Shown piece by piece: positions 33,232 to 41,016 of a stretch of DNA of 64,000 bases. Each line of letters begins with the position of its first letter. Position 1 is the first letter of the stretch. This DNA is from Nocardioides currus (GTDB lineage: Bacteria; Actinomycetota; Actinomycetes; Propionibacteriales; Nocardioidaceae), in the NCBI RefSeq assembly GCF_003057875.1, contig NZ_PYXZ01000001.1:372001-436000 (forward strand), in the 5' to 3' direction. Position numbers and translations under genes: made by a program. The notes under the pieces were generated by a model, which saw only the letters and a list, made by a program, of their open reading frames with translations, did not search any database and was not told the origin of the DNA.

Positions 33232-33893
33232 TCGGCGGCGTCGGCGAAGACCTCGGCGGTCTCGCCGCCCGAGCCGATCAGGATGCCCTCGGCAGTGGCC
33301 GCCACGGTGATCGTCTTGTCGGGCACGGCGCCCACGCGCCGCAGCGCGCTCATCAGCTCCTCGTCCTTCTGCATCTCCTCGGAGATCCGGCGGACGTGCA
33401 CGCGCGACTCCTCGGTGCCGGCGACGGCCGACAGGGGCTCGACGCCCTCCATGAAGCCCTCGCCCAGCGAGCTCTCGCCGAGCTCCGCCAGGCCGGGGAT
33501 CGGGTTGCCGTAGGGCGACTCGGTCGGGTGGTCCAGCAGCTCGACCAGGCGGCGCTCGACCGTCTCCGACATCACGTGCTCCCAGCGGCACGCCTCGGCG
33601 TGCACGAGCTCCCAGTCGAGGCCGATCACGTCGGTGAGCAGTCGCTCGGCCAGGCGGTGCTTGCGCATCACGCGGGTGGCGAGGCGCAGGCCCTCGTCGG
33701 TGAGCTCGAGGTGACGGTCGCCCTCGACCGTGACCAGGCCGTCGCGCTCCATCCGGGCCACGGTCTGGGAGACCGTCGGGCCGCTCTGGTGCAGGCGCTC
33801 GGCGATGCGCGCGCGCAGGGGGACGATGTCCTCCTCCACGAGCTCGTAGATCGTGCGGAGATACATCTCGGTGGTGTCGATCAGGTCGCTCAC
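33207..33893 (-). CDS. ideR: DtxR/IdeR-family metal-dependent regulator
   Basis: A 228-residue iron- or manganese-dependent repressor. N-terminal winged helix (LIDTTEMYLRTIYELVEED, then ARIAERLHQSGPTVSQTVARM), the metal-binding dimerisation domain with CRWEHVMSETVERRLVELL (Met/Cys, Glu, His ligands), and a C-terminal SH3-like domain. Length and motifs fit IdeR/DtxR rather than the shorter MntR, so iron is the likely co-repressor. The GTG start lies six bases after CACAAT, a weak leaderless -10. It is divergent from the hotdog protein and convergent with the sirtuin. Confidence 0.88.
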   Translation of the reverse strand: MSDLIDTTEMYLRTIYELVEEDIVPLRARIAERLHQSGPTVSQTVARMERDGLVTVEGDRHLELTDEGLRLATRVMRKHRLAERLLTDVIGLDWELVHAEACRWEHVMSETVERRLVELLDHPTESPYGNPIPGLAELGESSLGEGFMEGVEPLSAVAGTEESRVHVRRISEEMQKDEELMSALRRVGAVPDKTITVAATAEGILIGSGGETAEVFADAADHIFVRRL

Positions 33894-33966
33894 GGGGCCA
33901 TTGTGTCCCATCGTGCGCGGGCCTCCACGTTGGCAGGCGTCGGTGCGGTGCGGCACAGTGCGACGG

Positions 33967-34752
33967 GTGAACCCGATCACCGACCAGCTGCTGATCCCGC
34001 GCCGCTTCTGCGGCCCGCCCGACTCCGGCAACGGCGGCTGGACGGCCGGCTCACTGGCCACCCACGTGACCGCGGCCTGTCCCGAGGACCGGGCCCGCGA
34101 GTGGCCGACGATCGAGGTCTCGCTGCGCCAGCCGCCGCCCCTCGACACCCCGCTCGACGTCGTCGAGGACGACGGCGTCACGAGCGCCAGGTTCGGGGGC
34201 GCGGTGATCGCGAGCGCCCGGGTGGTCGACAGCGAGCTGGCCGACGTCGACCCGGTCGCCCCCGACGAGGCGCGGGCGGCCGAGGCGACGTACGCCGGAC
34301 ACCGGTTCCACCCGTTCCCGACCTGCTTCGCCTGCGGCACCGGCCGCGAGGAGGGCGACGGGCTGCGGATCTTCCCGGGGGTCGTGAGCGGCGAGCGCGT
34401 GGCCGCGACCTGGCGACCGGACCCGAGCCTGGTCGAGGACTTCCACACCTACGTCGACGCCTCGGCACGCGCCTCGGTCGCGAGCACGTGGGCCGCGCTC
34501 GACTGCGTCGGCGGCTGGGCCGGTGACCTCACCGAGCGGCTGATGGTGCTCGGCCGGATGACGGCCCGGATCGACACGTTGCCCGTCATCGGCGAGGAGC
34601 ACGTCGTGGTGGGGGCCACCCGCGGCAGCGAGGGCCGCAAGACCTTCACCGCGGCCACCCTGGTCGACGCGGACGGCCGGGTCGTGGCCAGCGCCGAGCA
34701 CGTCTGGATCGCCGTCGACCCGGCGGCCTTCGGGGGCGAGTCCCCGACCTGA
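33967..34752 (+). CDS. Thioesterase-like protein (double hotdog)
   Basis: A 261-residue protein with weak resemblance to hotdog thioesterases: the C-terminal half (LTERLMVLGRMTARIDTLPV, then GRKTFTAATLVDADGRVVAS) has the PaaI-like beta-strand order. A conserved HPFPTCFACGTGREEGDGL segment in the middle contains a CxxC pair. The length could hold two hotdog modules. Substrate unknown. The GTG at 33967 is preceded by CACAGT and seven bases, with TTGGCA 18 bp upstream; the longer in-frame ORF would run into ideR. Confidence 0.6.
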   Translation: MNPITDQLLIPRRFCGPPDSGNGGWTAGSLATHVTAACPEDRAREWPTIEVSLRQPPPLDTPLDVVEDDGVTSARFGGAVIASARVVDSELADVDPVAPDEARAAEATYAGHRFHPFPTCFACGTGREEGDGLRIFPGVVSGERVAATWRPDPSLVEDFHTYVDASARASVASTWAALDCVGGWAGDLTERLMVLGRMTARIDTLPVIGEEHVVVGATRGSEGRKTFTAATLVDADGRVVASAEHVWIAVDPAAFGGESPT

Positions 34753-34761
34753 GCCCGGAGT

Positions 34762-34791
34762 TTGACACTCCTCGGCCGGCTTGCGAACAAT
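34762..34791 (+). promoter_or_regulatory. Promoter of the GH13 gene
   Basis: TTGACA (34762-34767), 18-bp spacer, AACAAT (34786-34791), then seven bases to the ATG, giving a leaderless transcript with a full -35. Confidence 0.6.
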
Positions 34792-34798
34792 TGGTCGC

Positions 34799-36394
34799 AT
34801 GGCTGATTTGAACGTTCCAAAGACCGATGCGCGCTGGTGGCGGGACGCCGTCATCTACCAGGTGTACGTCCGCTCGTTCGCCGACGCGGACGGGGACGGG
34901 GTCGGCGACCTCGCCGGCATCACCTCGCGCCTGCCCTACCTCGCCGACCTCGGCGTGGACGCGCTCTGGATCACGCCGTTCTACACCTCGCCGCAGCACG
35001 ACCACGGCTACGACGTCGCCGACTACCGCGACATCGACCCGCTCTTCGGCGACCTCGGCGACGCCGACACCCTGATCGCGCGCGCCCACGAGCTCGGCCT
35101 GCGCGTGATCGTCGACCTCGTGCCCAACCACTCCTCCGACGAGCACGAGTGGTTCCGGGCGGCCCTGGCGGCCGAGCCCGGCTCCCCGGAGCGCGCCCGC
35201 TACCTCTTCCGCACCGGCCGCGACGGCGGCGCGACCCCGCCCAACAACTGGGTCTCGGTGTTCGGCGGTCCGGCCTGGACCCGCGTCGGGGACACCGACC
35301 AGTGGTACCTCCACCTCTTCGACTCCACCCAGCCCGACTTCGACTGGCGCAACCCCGAGGTCGGCGACATGTTCGAGGAGGTCCTGCGCTTCTGGCTCGA
35401 CCGCGCGGTCGACGGGTTCCGCATCGACGTCGCCCACGGCCTCTACAAGGAGGCATCGCTGCGCGACCAGGTCGTCGAGGCCGACGGCGCGCCCGCCAGC
35501 GACGCCGGCGAGATGATCGAGCGCTCCGTCACCGACGAGCCGATGTGGGACCAGCCCGAGGTGCACGACGTCTACCGCCGCTGGGCCAAGGTCCTCGACG
35601 AGTACGGCGAGGACCGGATGGCCGTCGCCGAGGCGTGGACCCAGACCGTCGAGTCGATGGCCCGGTTCGTCCGCCCCGACGAGCTCGACCAGGCCTTCAA
35701 CTTCGCCTGGCTGCTCGCCGACTGGTCGGCCGAGGCGTTCGGCCAGGTCATCACCGACACCCTGGCCGCCGCGGAGATCGTCGGCGCGGCCCCGACGTGG
35801 GTGCTCTCCAACCACGACGTCACCCGCCACGTCACGCGGTACGGCGGTGGCGAGACCGGCCTCGACCGCGCCCGCGCCGCGACGATGACGATGCTGGCGC
35901 TGCCCGGTGCCTCCTACCTCTACCAGGGCGAGGAGCTCGGGCTCGAGCAGGTCGACGTCCCGCCGGCCGCGCGCCAGGACCCGTCGTGGTTCCGCACCGG
36001 CGAGGTCGGCCGCGACGGCTGCCGGGTGCCGATGCCGTGGGGCGGCGACGCAGCGCCGTACGACTTCGGACCGGGGACCGGGCAGCCCTGGCTCCCCCAG
36101 CCCACCGACTGGAAGCAGCTGACGGCCGAGGCGCAGACGGGCGTGCCCGGCTCCACCCTGGAGTTCTACCGGGAGGCGCTGGCCGCGCGTCGCAGCGCCT
36201 TCGCCGGCGCCGGGGCGGACGTCGAGATGCTGGGCGGTCACGGTCCCGACGTGCTCGCCTTCCGCCGCGGCGACGTCACGGTCGTGCTCAACTGCGGCAC
36301 GTCCGCCGTGGCGCTGCCGGTCGGCGAGGTCGTGCTGTCCAGCGGGCCGGTCGAGGGCGAGCTGCCCGCGAACACCGCGGTCTGGCTGCGCTGA
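34799..36394 (+). CDS. GH13 alpha-glucosidase (oligo-1,6-glucosidase/trehalose-type)
   Basis: A 531-residue glycoside hydrolase family 13 enzyme without a signal peptide, so cytoplasmic. The barrel starts WWRDAVIYQVYVRSFAD; conserved regions are VDLVPNHSS, DGFRIDVAHG (nucleophile D210), VAEAW (acid E278) and SNHDVTRH (D340). The VDLVPNHSSDEHEWF insert and YLYQGEELGL place it with alpha-1,4- or 1,6-glucosidases rather than alpha-amylases. It would split maltose-type oligosaccharides to glucose. It has its own strong promoter and is followed by a long hairpin terminator shared with the convergent marR gene. Confidence 0.88.
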   Translation: MADLNVPKTDARWWRDAVIYQVYVRSFADADGDGVGDLAGITSRLPYLADLGVDALWITPFYTSPQHDHGYDVADYRDIDPLFGDLGDADTLIARAHELGLRVIVDLVPNHSSDEHEWFRAALAAEPGSPERARYLFRTGRDGGATPPNNWVSVFGGPAWTRVGDTDQWYLHLFDSTQPDFDWRNPEVGDMFEEVLRFWLDRAVDGFRIDVAHGLYKEASLRDQVVEADGAPASDAGEMIERSVTDEPMWDQPEVHDVYRRWAKVLDEYGEDRMAVAEAWTQTVESMARFVRPDELDQAFNFAWLLADWSAEAFGQVITDTLAAAEIVGAAPTWVLSNHDVTRHVTRYGGGETGLDRARAATMTMLALPGASYLYQGEELGLEQVDVPPAARQDPSWFRTGEVGRDGCRVPMPWGGDAAPYDFGPGTGQPWLPQPTDWKQLTAEAQTGVPGSTLEFYREALAARRSAFAGAGADVEMLGGHGPDVLAFRRGDVTVVLNCGTSAVALPVGEVVLSSGPVEGELPANTAVWLR

Positions 36395-36411
36395 ACCGCC
36401 CGCCCCTCCCG

Positions 36412-36481
36412 GGTAACGCCACGAACATGACACTCCCGCCCCCATCAGTGGGGGCGGGAGTGCTGTCATGGTGGCGTTACC
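36412..36481. terminator. Bidirectional terminator, long hairpin
   Basis: GGTAACGCCAC (36412-36422) pairs with GTGGCGTTACC (36471-36481), and CACTCCCGCCCCC pairs with GGGGGCGGGAGTG inside, with an ATCAGT loop and small bulges. It serves the convergent GH13 and marR genes. Confidence 0.8.
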
Positions 36482-36502
36482 GGGGAGCGGGCGAGCCTGG
36501 GC

Positions 36503-36958
36503 TCACTCCAGGCTGGCGTTGTAGCGGGCGAGCGACGCCACGAACGACGCCAGCTCGGCGTCGCTCCAGGCGGCGAGCCGCTCGTCGAAGCGCTCCCTGC
36601 GCACCTGGCTCATCCGCTCGAGCCGATCGCGTCCCTCGTCACTGACGACGAGCACGAGCGCGCGTCCGTCCTCCGGGTCGCGGTGGCGCTCGACGAGGCC
36701 GAGGTCGACGAGCGTCTGCACCTGACGGCTCACGCCTCCCTTGTCCATCGCGAACGCGTCGGACAGGTCCGCCGCACGCAACGGCCCCGTGGCGGCCAGG
36801 TGGTTGAGGATGAAGAACGTCATCGGGTGGAGGTCGGGGTGGACCTCACGCGCCCGCTCCCCCATCACCCTCTTCACCCGGCGGATGAGCGAGCCGACCT
36901 CGGACTCGATCTGACGCAGGACGTCGTGGCGCGCGCTCGCGGTGACCTCGGTGCTCAT
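36503..36958 (-). CDS. MarR-family regulator of the MFS exporter
   Basis: A 151-residue MarR protein: LIRRVKRVMGERAREVHPDL helix, PMTFFILNHLAATGPLRAADL, recognition helix MDKGGVSRQVQTLVDLGLVER, and the wing HRDPEDGRALVLVVSDEGR, all in order. Its ATG overlaps the exporter stop as ATGA, so it is translated after the transporter. A self-limiting circuit is likely: the inverted repeat GTTGC-N5-GCAAC at 38604-38618 next to the exporter's -10 is the best operator candidate. Confidence 0.85.
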   Translation of the reverse strand: MSTEVTASARHDVLRQIESEVGSLIRRVKRVMGERAREVHPDLHPMTFFILNHLAATGPLRAADLSDAFAMDKGGVSRQVQTLVDLGLVERHRDPEDGRALVLVVSDEGRDRLERMSQVRRERFDERLAAWSDAELASFVASLARYNASLE

Positions 36959-38559
36959 GCCTGCGCGGCCCCGTCCGCCAGCAGCTCGTCGTCGCGCTTC
37001 ACCGAGGTGCGCAGCGGCACCTCCTTGATGAAGAGCACCGCGACCAGCGCGCCGACCGCGAAGGGCAGCGCCACCAGGAAGATGTGGCCGGTCGCGTCGC
37101 CGTACGCACTCTCGAAGATGGCGCGGATCGGGGCCGGCATCGTGGAGACGTCCGGCACGCCGCCGGTCTGGTGGCTGACCTGTCCGGCGAGCTCGGGGTT
37201 GGCGGCGACGAGCTTGGCCAGGCCCTTCTGCACCACGTCGGCGACCTGGTGGGCGAGCACGGCACCGAGGGCGGCGATGCCGACCGAGCCACCGAGCGAG
37301 CGGAAGAACGCCACCACGGACGAGCCGGCACCCATGTCGGAGAGCGCGATGGTGTTCTGGACGGCCAGCACGAGGTTCTGCATGGTCGCGCCGAGGCCCA
37401 GGCCGAGGACAGCCATGAAGATGCCGGTGCGCCACAGGGGCGTGCTCGCGTCGATGGTGGAGAGCAGCGCGATCCCGGCGATGACGGCGACCATGCCGCC
37501 GACGAGCCAGCGCTTCCACACACCCGTGGCCGAGATGATGCGGCCGCTGAGGATGCTCGAGACGAGCAGGCCGCCGACCATGCAGATCGACATCAGGCCG
37601 GCCCCGGTCGGGCTCATGTCCTTGGCCCGCTGGAAGTAGAGGCTGAGGTAGACCGTGGAGCCGAACATCGCGACACCGATGAGGACGGAGGCGATCGTGG
37701 CCAGGGTCAGGGTGCGGTCCTTGAAGAGCCGCAGCGGGATGACCGGGTCCTTGGCCACGTTGGCCTCGACGTAGACCGCCGCCGCGATGACGACGACCGC
37801 ACCGGCGACGAGCAGGCCGGAGGTCCAGGAGATCCAGTCGAAGTTCTGGCCGCCCAGGGAGACCCAGATCAGCAGGATGGAGACACCGCCGACCAGCAGG
37901 AAGGCGCCGAGGTAGTCGATCGTCACGTCCCGCTTGACCACGGGCAGGCGAAGGGTCTTCTGGAGGACGACGAAGGCGAGGATCGCGACCGGGAGGCCGG
38001 CGAAGAAGCACCAGCGCCAGCCGACCGTGTCCACGAGCACGCCGCCGACGAGCGGTCCGGAGACGGTGGCGAGGGCGAAGGTCGCGCCGATGTAGCCGCT
38101 GTAGCGACCGCGCTCGCGCGGCGAGACCATCGAGGCGATGACGACCTGGACGAGCGCCGTCAGACCACCCACGCCGAGGCCCTGGACGACGCGGGCCCCG
38201 ATCAGCACCTCCATCGACGGCGCGAAGCCGGCGATCAACGAGCCGATCGAGAAGATCACCAGGGCGGTCTGGACGAGGAGCTTCTTGTCGAAGATGTCGG
38301 CGAACTTGCCCCAGATCGGCGTCGTGGCGGTCATGGCCAGCATGGTGGCGACGACGACCCAGGTGTAGCCGGTCTGGCTGCCCTCGAGGTCGTCCACGAT
38401 CGTGGGGAGTGCGTTGGAGACGATGGTGCTCGAGAGCATCGCCACGAACATCGCGAGGAGGAGGCCGCTGAGCGCCTCGAGCACCTCGCGGTGCGACATC
38501 TGGCCGGCTTGCTCGGCACTGGCGGCCGGGGCCGCGGGAGTGGTTGCTGCGGATGACAC
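36955..38559 (-). CDS. MFS drug exporter, DHA2 (EmrB/QacA) family
   Basis: A 534-residue proton-driven multidrug exporter with about 14 membrane helices. An Ala/Thr/Ser-rich cytoplasmic N-terminus of about 20 residues precedes TM1 (LSGLLLAMFVAMLSSTIV). The DHA2 motifs GKFADIFDKK (motif A), RVVQGLGVGGL (motif B) and GATFALATVSGPLVGG (motif C) are clear. Substrates are unknown. The start is uncertain: GTG at 38559 or ATG at 38499, neither with a Shine-Dalgarno. It is followed by a coupled marR and preceded by a complex leader region. Confidence 0.85.
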   Translation of the reverse strand: MSSAATTPAAPAASAEQAGQMSHREVLEALSGLLLAMFVAMLSSTIVSNALPTIVDDLEGSQTGYTWVVVATMLAMTATTPIWGKFADIFDKKLLVQTALVIFSIGSLIAGFAPSMEVLIGARVVQGLGVGGLTALVQVVIASMVSPRERGRYSGYIGATFALATVSGPLVGGVLVDTVGWRWCFFAGLPVAILAFVVLQKTLRLPVVKRDVTIDYLGAFLLVGGVSILLIWVSLGGQNFDWISWTSGLLVAGAVVVIAAAVYVEANVAKDPVIPLRLFKDRTLTLATIASVLIGVAMFGSTVYLSLYFQRAKDMSPTGAGLMSICMVGGLLVSSILSGRIISATGVWKRWLVGGMVAVIAGIALLSTIDASTPLWRTGIFMAVLGLGLGATMQNLVLAVQNTIALSDMGAGSSVVAFFRSLGGSVGIAALGAVLAHQVADVVQKGLAKLVAANPELAGQVSHQTGGVPDVSTMPAPIRAIFESAYGDATGHIFLVALPFAVGALVAVLFIKEVPLRTSVKRDDELLADGAAQA

Positions 38560-38603
38560 GGAGGGGCTCGATTCAGGTCGTCGGTGGCTTGCCTCGACAC
38601 AAG

Positions 38604-38618
38604 GTTGCCGACCGCAAC
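38604..38618. promoter_or_regulatory. Candidate MarR operator
   Basis: Inverted repeat GTTGC-CGACC-GCAAC overlapping the first bases of the -10 TATAGT at 38617-38622. Confidence 0.5.
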
Positions 38619-38622
38619 TATA
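38617..38622 (-). promoter_or_regulatory. -10 element of the proximal MFS promoter
   Basis: TATAGT on the minus strand, about 57 bases upstream of the GTG start; no good -35 is visible. Confidence 0.45.
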
Positions 38623-38654
38623 TTCCCGGGTCGCCCACATCCTCCACAATGCAG

Positions 38655-38718
38655 CGACCCGCAGGCTGTCTGCTCCTGGTGGAGCCCCGGGGGATGACGT
38701 CCGGGAGCCTGCGGGTCG
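38655..38718 (-). promoter_or_regulatory. Structured RNA element (three-way-junction candidate)
   Basis: CGACCCGCAGGCT (38655-38667) pairs perfectly with AGCCTGCGGGTCG (38706-38718). Inside are two smaller hairpins, CTCC-TGGT-GGAG and CCCGG...CCGGG. It lies between the short ORF and the exporter. The strand is assigned from the leader promoter; an alternative is a terminator for the ABC operon. Confidence 0.5.
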
Positions 38719-38786
38719 GGTGACTGCGTTGGATTCGCCGGCAGTGCGTCGGCGATGCCGGCCGGTGTCGACCGGGTCGGAGCTGC

Positions 38787-38825
38787 CTAGCGGGCAGCCA
38801 CCTCACTCATCCGAAAAGAATGCAT
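38787..38825 (-). CDS. Short upstream ORF (12 residues) in the MFS leader
   Basis: Reads MHSFRMSEVAAR, then TAG. The preceding AAGGAGGTGGTCC (38843-38831) complements 12 of 13 bases of the 16S rRNA 3' end, far stronger than at any other gene here. It begins about 25 bases after the proposed start of the distal transcript. I read it as a candidate leader peptide whose translation may control the structure downstream; it could be a coincidental ORF. Confidence 0.45.
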   Translation of the reverse strand: MHSFRMSEVAAR

Positions 38826-38856
38826 TTCTCGGACCACCTCCTTCCTGTGTGCTGCA

Positions 38857-38885
38857 ACCGTACGTCGAGGCGTACGACCACTCAA
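38857..38885 (-). promoter_or_regulatory. Distal leader promoter
   Basis: TTGAGT (38885-38880), 17-bp spacer, TACGGT (38862-38857) on the minus strand. Confidence 0.5.
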
Positions 38886-38894
38886 TCCCTTTTC

Positions 38895-38924
38895 TCGTAC
38901 GGCGCTCAGGCGGCCGCGGCGGCG
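38895..38924. repeat. 30-bp direct repeat, copy 1
   Basis: Exact copy of 38990-39019, which covers the 3' end and stop codon of the downstream ABC exporter gene. The palindromic unit lies between the copies. Confidence 0.9.
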
Positions 38925-38971
38925 GTGCGTGAGCCACCTTCCGGCGCTCGGGAAGGTGGGTGGGGCACCGC
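38922..38971. repeat. Palindromic intergenic repeat, unit 5
   Basis: Arms GCGGTGCGTGAGCCACCTTCC and its partner GGAAGGTGGGTGGGGCACCG(C) pair at 17 of 21 positions. Same family as the units at 13106, 13190, 24311 and 24383. Confidence 0.75.
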
Positions 38972-38989
38972 TGCGGCGCGGCGACCCGG

Positions 38990-39019
38990 TCGTACGGCGC
39001 TCAGGCGGCCGCGGCGGCG
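38990..39019. repeat. 30-bp direct repeat, copy 2 (ABC gene 3' end)
   Basis: Contains the ABC exporter stop codon (39001-39003), 16 coding bases and 11 bases beyond; identical to 38895-38924. Confidence 0.9.
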
Positions 39020-41016
39020 AACTGCGAGCGGTAGAGGCGGGCGTACGCCCCGTCGGCGGCGAGCAACGAGTCGTGGTCGCCCTGCTCGACGATCGCGCCG
39101 TCCTCCATCACCAGGATCAGGTCGGCGTCGCGAATGGTGGAGAGCCGGTGCGCGATCACGAACGAGGTGCGGTCGGTGCGCAGCGCCGCCATCGCCTGCT
39201 GGAGCAGCAGCTCGGTGCGGGTGTCGACCGACGAGGTCGCCTCGTCGAGGATGAGCAGGTCGGGCGCAGCCAGGAACGCGCGGGCGATGGTGATGAGCTG
39301 GCGCTCCCCCGCCGACAGGTTGGCGCCCTCCTCGTCGATCACCGTGTCGTAGCCCTCGGGCAGCGAGTGCACGAACCGGTCCACGAACGTCGCCGTGGCC
39401 GCCGCGAGGATCTCCTCGTCGGAGGCGTCGGGACGCCCGTAGGCGATGTTGTCGCGGATCGTCCCGGCGAACAGCCAGGTGTCCTGCAGCACCATCCCGA
39501 TCTGCGAGCGCAGCGCCGAGCGGGGCATGGAGGCGATGTCGACGCCGTCGAGGGTGATCCGCCCGGCGTCGAGCTCGTAGAACCGCTCGACGAGGTTGAC
39601 CAGGGTGGTCTTGCCCGCACCGGTCGGCCCGACGATGGCGACCGTCTGGCCCGGGTGCGCGACGAGCGAGAGCCCCTCGATGAGCGGTCGGTCGGCGACG
39701 TACGAGAAGGACACGTCCTCGAAGCGCACCTCGCCGTGCCGGTCGGCCTCGGGCGCCGGCGACCCGGTGGCCTCGGGTGACTGCTCGTGCGCGTCGAGGA
39801 GCTCGAAGACCCGCTCGGCCGACGCGACACCCGATTGCAGCAGGTTGGTCATCGAGGCGACCTGGGTGAGCGGCTGCGTGAACTGGCGGGTGTACTGGAT
39901 GAACGCCTGCACGTCACCGAGCGACATCGTGCCGCTGGCGACACGGAGGCCACCGAGCACGGCGATCACGACGTAGTTGATGTTGCCGACGAACATCATG
40001 ATCGGCATGATCAGCCCGCTCACGAACTGGGCGCTGAACGACGCCTTCCACAGCTCGTCGTTCTCCTCCTTGAACACCCGCTCGGCCTCGCCCTGACGTC
40101 CGAAGACCTTGACGAGTGCGTGCCCGGAGAACGTCTCCTCGATGTGCGCGTTGAGGCGACCGGTCTGGCGCCACTGCTGGACGAACATGCCCTGCGACCT
40201 CTTCATCACCTGCGCGGTGACGACCATCGAGATCGGCACCGAGACGAGTGCGACCAGCGCGAGCACGGGCGAGATCCAGAACATCATCGACAGCACGGCG
40301 ACAACGGTCAGGACCGAGGTGAGCAGCTGGCTGAGCGTCTGCTGGAGGGTCTGGCTGACGTTGTCGATGTCGTTGGTGACCCGGCTGAGCAGCTCGCCGC
40401 GCGGCTGGCGGTCGAAGTAGCTCAGGGGCAGCGCGTTGACCTTCTCCTCGACCTCGTCGCGCATCCGGCGCACGGTGCCCTGCACGACGTCGTTGAGGAG
40501 GTAGCCCGCGAGCCAGGCGACCAGCGAGGCGCCGACGTACAGCGCGAGCACGACCAGCAGCACCCGGCCGACCGCGTCGAAGTCGACGCCCTGGCCGGGC
40601 ACGAGGTCCATGCCGGAGACCATGTCGGCGACGTTGTCCTCACCGTTGGCACGCAGGCCCTCGACGGCCTGCTCCTTGGTGATGCCCGACGGCAGCCGAC
40701 CGCCGATGAGGCCGTTGAAGATCAGGTCGGTGGCGCGGCCGAGCACCCGCGGGCCGACGGCGGTGGCGATGACGCTGACGACGGTGAGCGCGATGACGGC
40801 GATCGTCTTGGCCCTGTACGGCGCCATGCGCCCGACGAGGCGCTTGACGGACGGGCCGAAGGTGCTGGCCTTGCCGCCCATCATCCCGCCGCCCATGGGA
40901 CCGCGACCGGGGCCGCCGGCCGGCGCCTGGACGCGCTCGGTCTCCTTCAGGTCGCTGGCCTCGAGCTCGGCCGACGTCGGCTTGGCCGGCTGCTGCGGGG
41001 AGGTGGTGGTGCTCAT
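39001..41016 (-). CDS. ABC exporter, subunit B (fused TMD-NBD)
   Basis: A 671-residue half-exporter: a Pro/Gly/Met-rich N-terminal tail ([12 protein letters not shown]), six membrane helices (from about residue 75 to 375), and a nucleotide-binding domain with Walker [11 protein letters not shown], signature LSAGERQ, Walker [13 protein letters not shown] and H-loop IAHRLST. The signature reads LSAGE, not LSGGQ, usual for the second chain of heterodimeric exporters. The ATG overlaps the partner's stop as ATGA, so they form an obligate pair. Regulated by the upstream TetR gene. Probable role: drug or lipid efflux. Confidence 0.9.
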   Translation of the reverse strand: MSTTTSPQQPAKPTSAELEASDLKETERVQAPAGGPGRGPMGGGMMGGKASTFGPSVKRLVGRMAPYRAKTIAVIALTVVSVIATAVGPRVLGRATDLIFNGLIGGRLPSGITKEQAVEGLRANGEDNVADMVSGMDLVPGQGVDFDAVGRVLLVVLALYVGASLVAWLAGYLLNDVVQGTVRRMRDEVEEKVNALPLSYFDRQPRGELLSRVTNDIDNVSQTLQQTLSQLLTSVLTVVAVLSMMFWISPVLALVALVSVPISMVVTAQVMKRSQGMFVQQWRQTGRLNAHIEETFSGHALVKVFGRQGEAERVFKEENDELWKASFSAQFVSGLIMPIMMFVGNINYVVIAVLGGLRVASGTMSLGDVQAFIQYTRQFTQPLTQVASMTNLLQSGVASAERVFELLDAHEQSPEATGSPAPEADRHGEVRFEDVSFSYVADRPLIEGLSLVAHPGQTVAIVGPTGAGKTTLVNLVERFYELDAGRITLDGVDIASMPRSALRSQIGMVLQDTWLFAGTIRDNIAYGRPDASDEEILAAATATFVDRFVHSLPEGYDTVIDEEGANLSAGERQLITIARAFLAAPDLLILDEATSSVDTRTELLLQQAMAALRTDRTSFVIAHRLSTIRDADLILVMEDGAIVEQGDHDSLLAADGAYARLYRSQFAAAAA

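Larger units (their letters stand above)
38560..39000. other. 441-bp intergenic leader region upstream of the MFS gene
   Basis: On the minus strand, in order: 30-bp direct repeats flanking a palindromic unit, a TTGAGT-N17-TACGGT promoter, a 12-codon ORF with a strong Shine-Dalgarno, a CCGGT-CGAC-ACCGG hairpin, a candidate three-way junction, then a second -10 TATAGT overlapped by an inverted repeat. No long ORF is convincing on either strand. Confidence 0.6.

Noticed and set aside
38618..38806. 62-codon minus-strand ORF in the MFS leader
   Set aside because: No SD or leaderless -10, arginine/proline-rich text, and it crosses the hairpin and operator.
38857..38900. WhiB7-type drug-response promoter
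   Set aside because: An A-rich patch precedes the -35, but the AT-rich stretch directly upstream of the -35 that WhiB7 promoters need is not present, and no whiB7 gene is in view.
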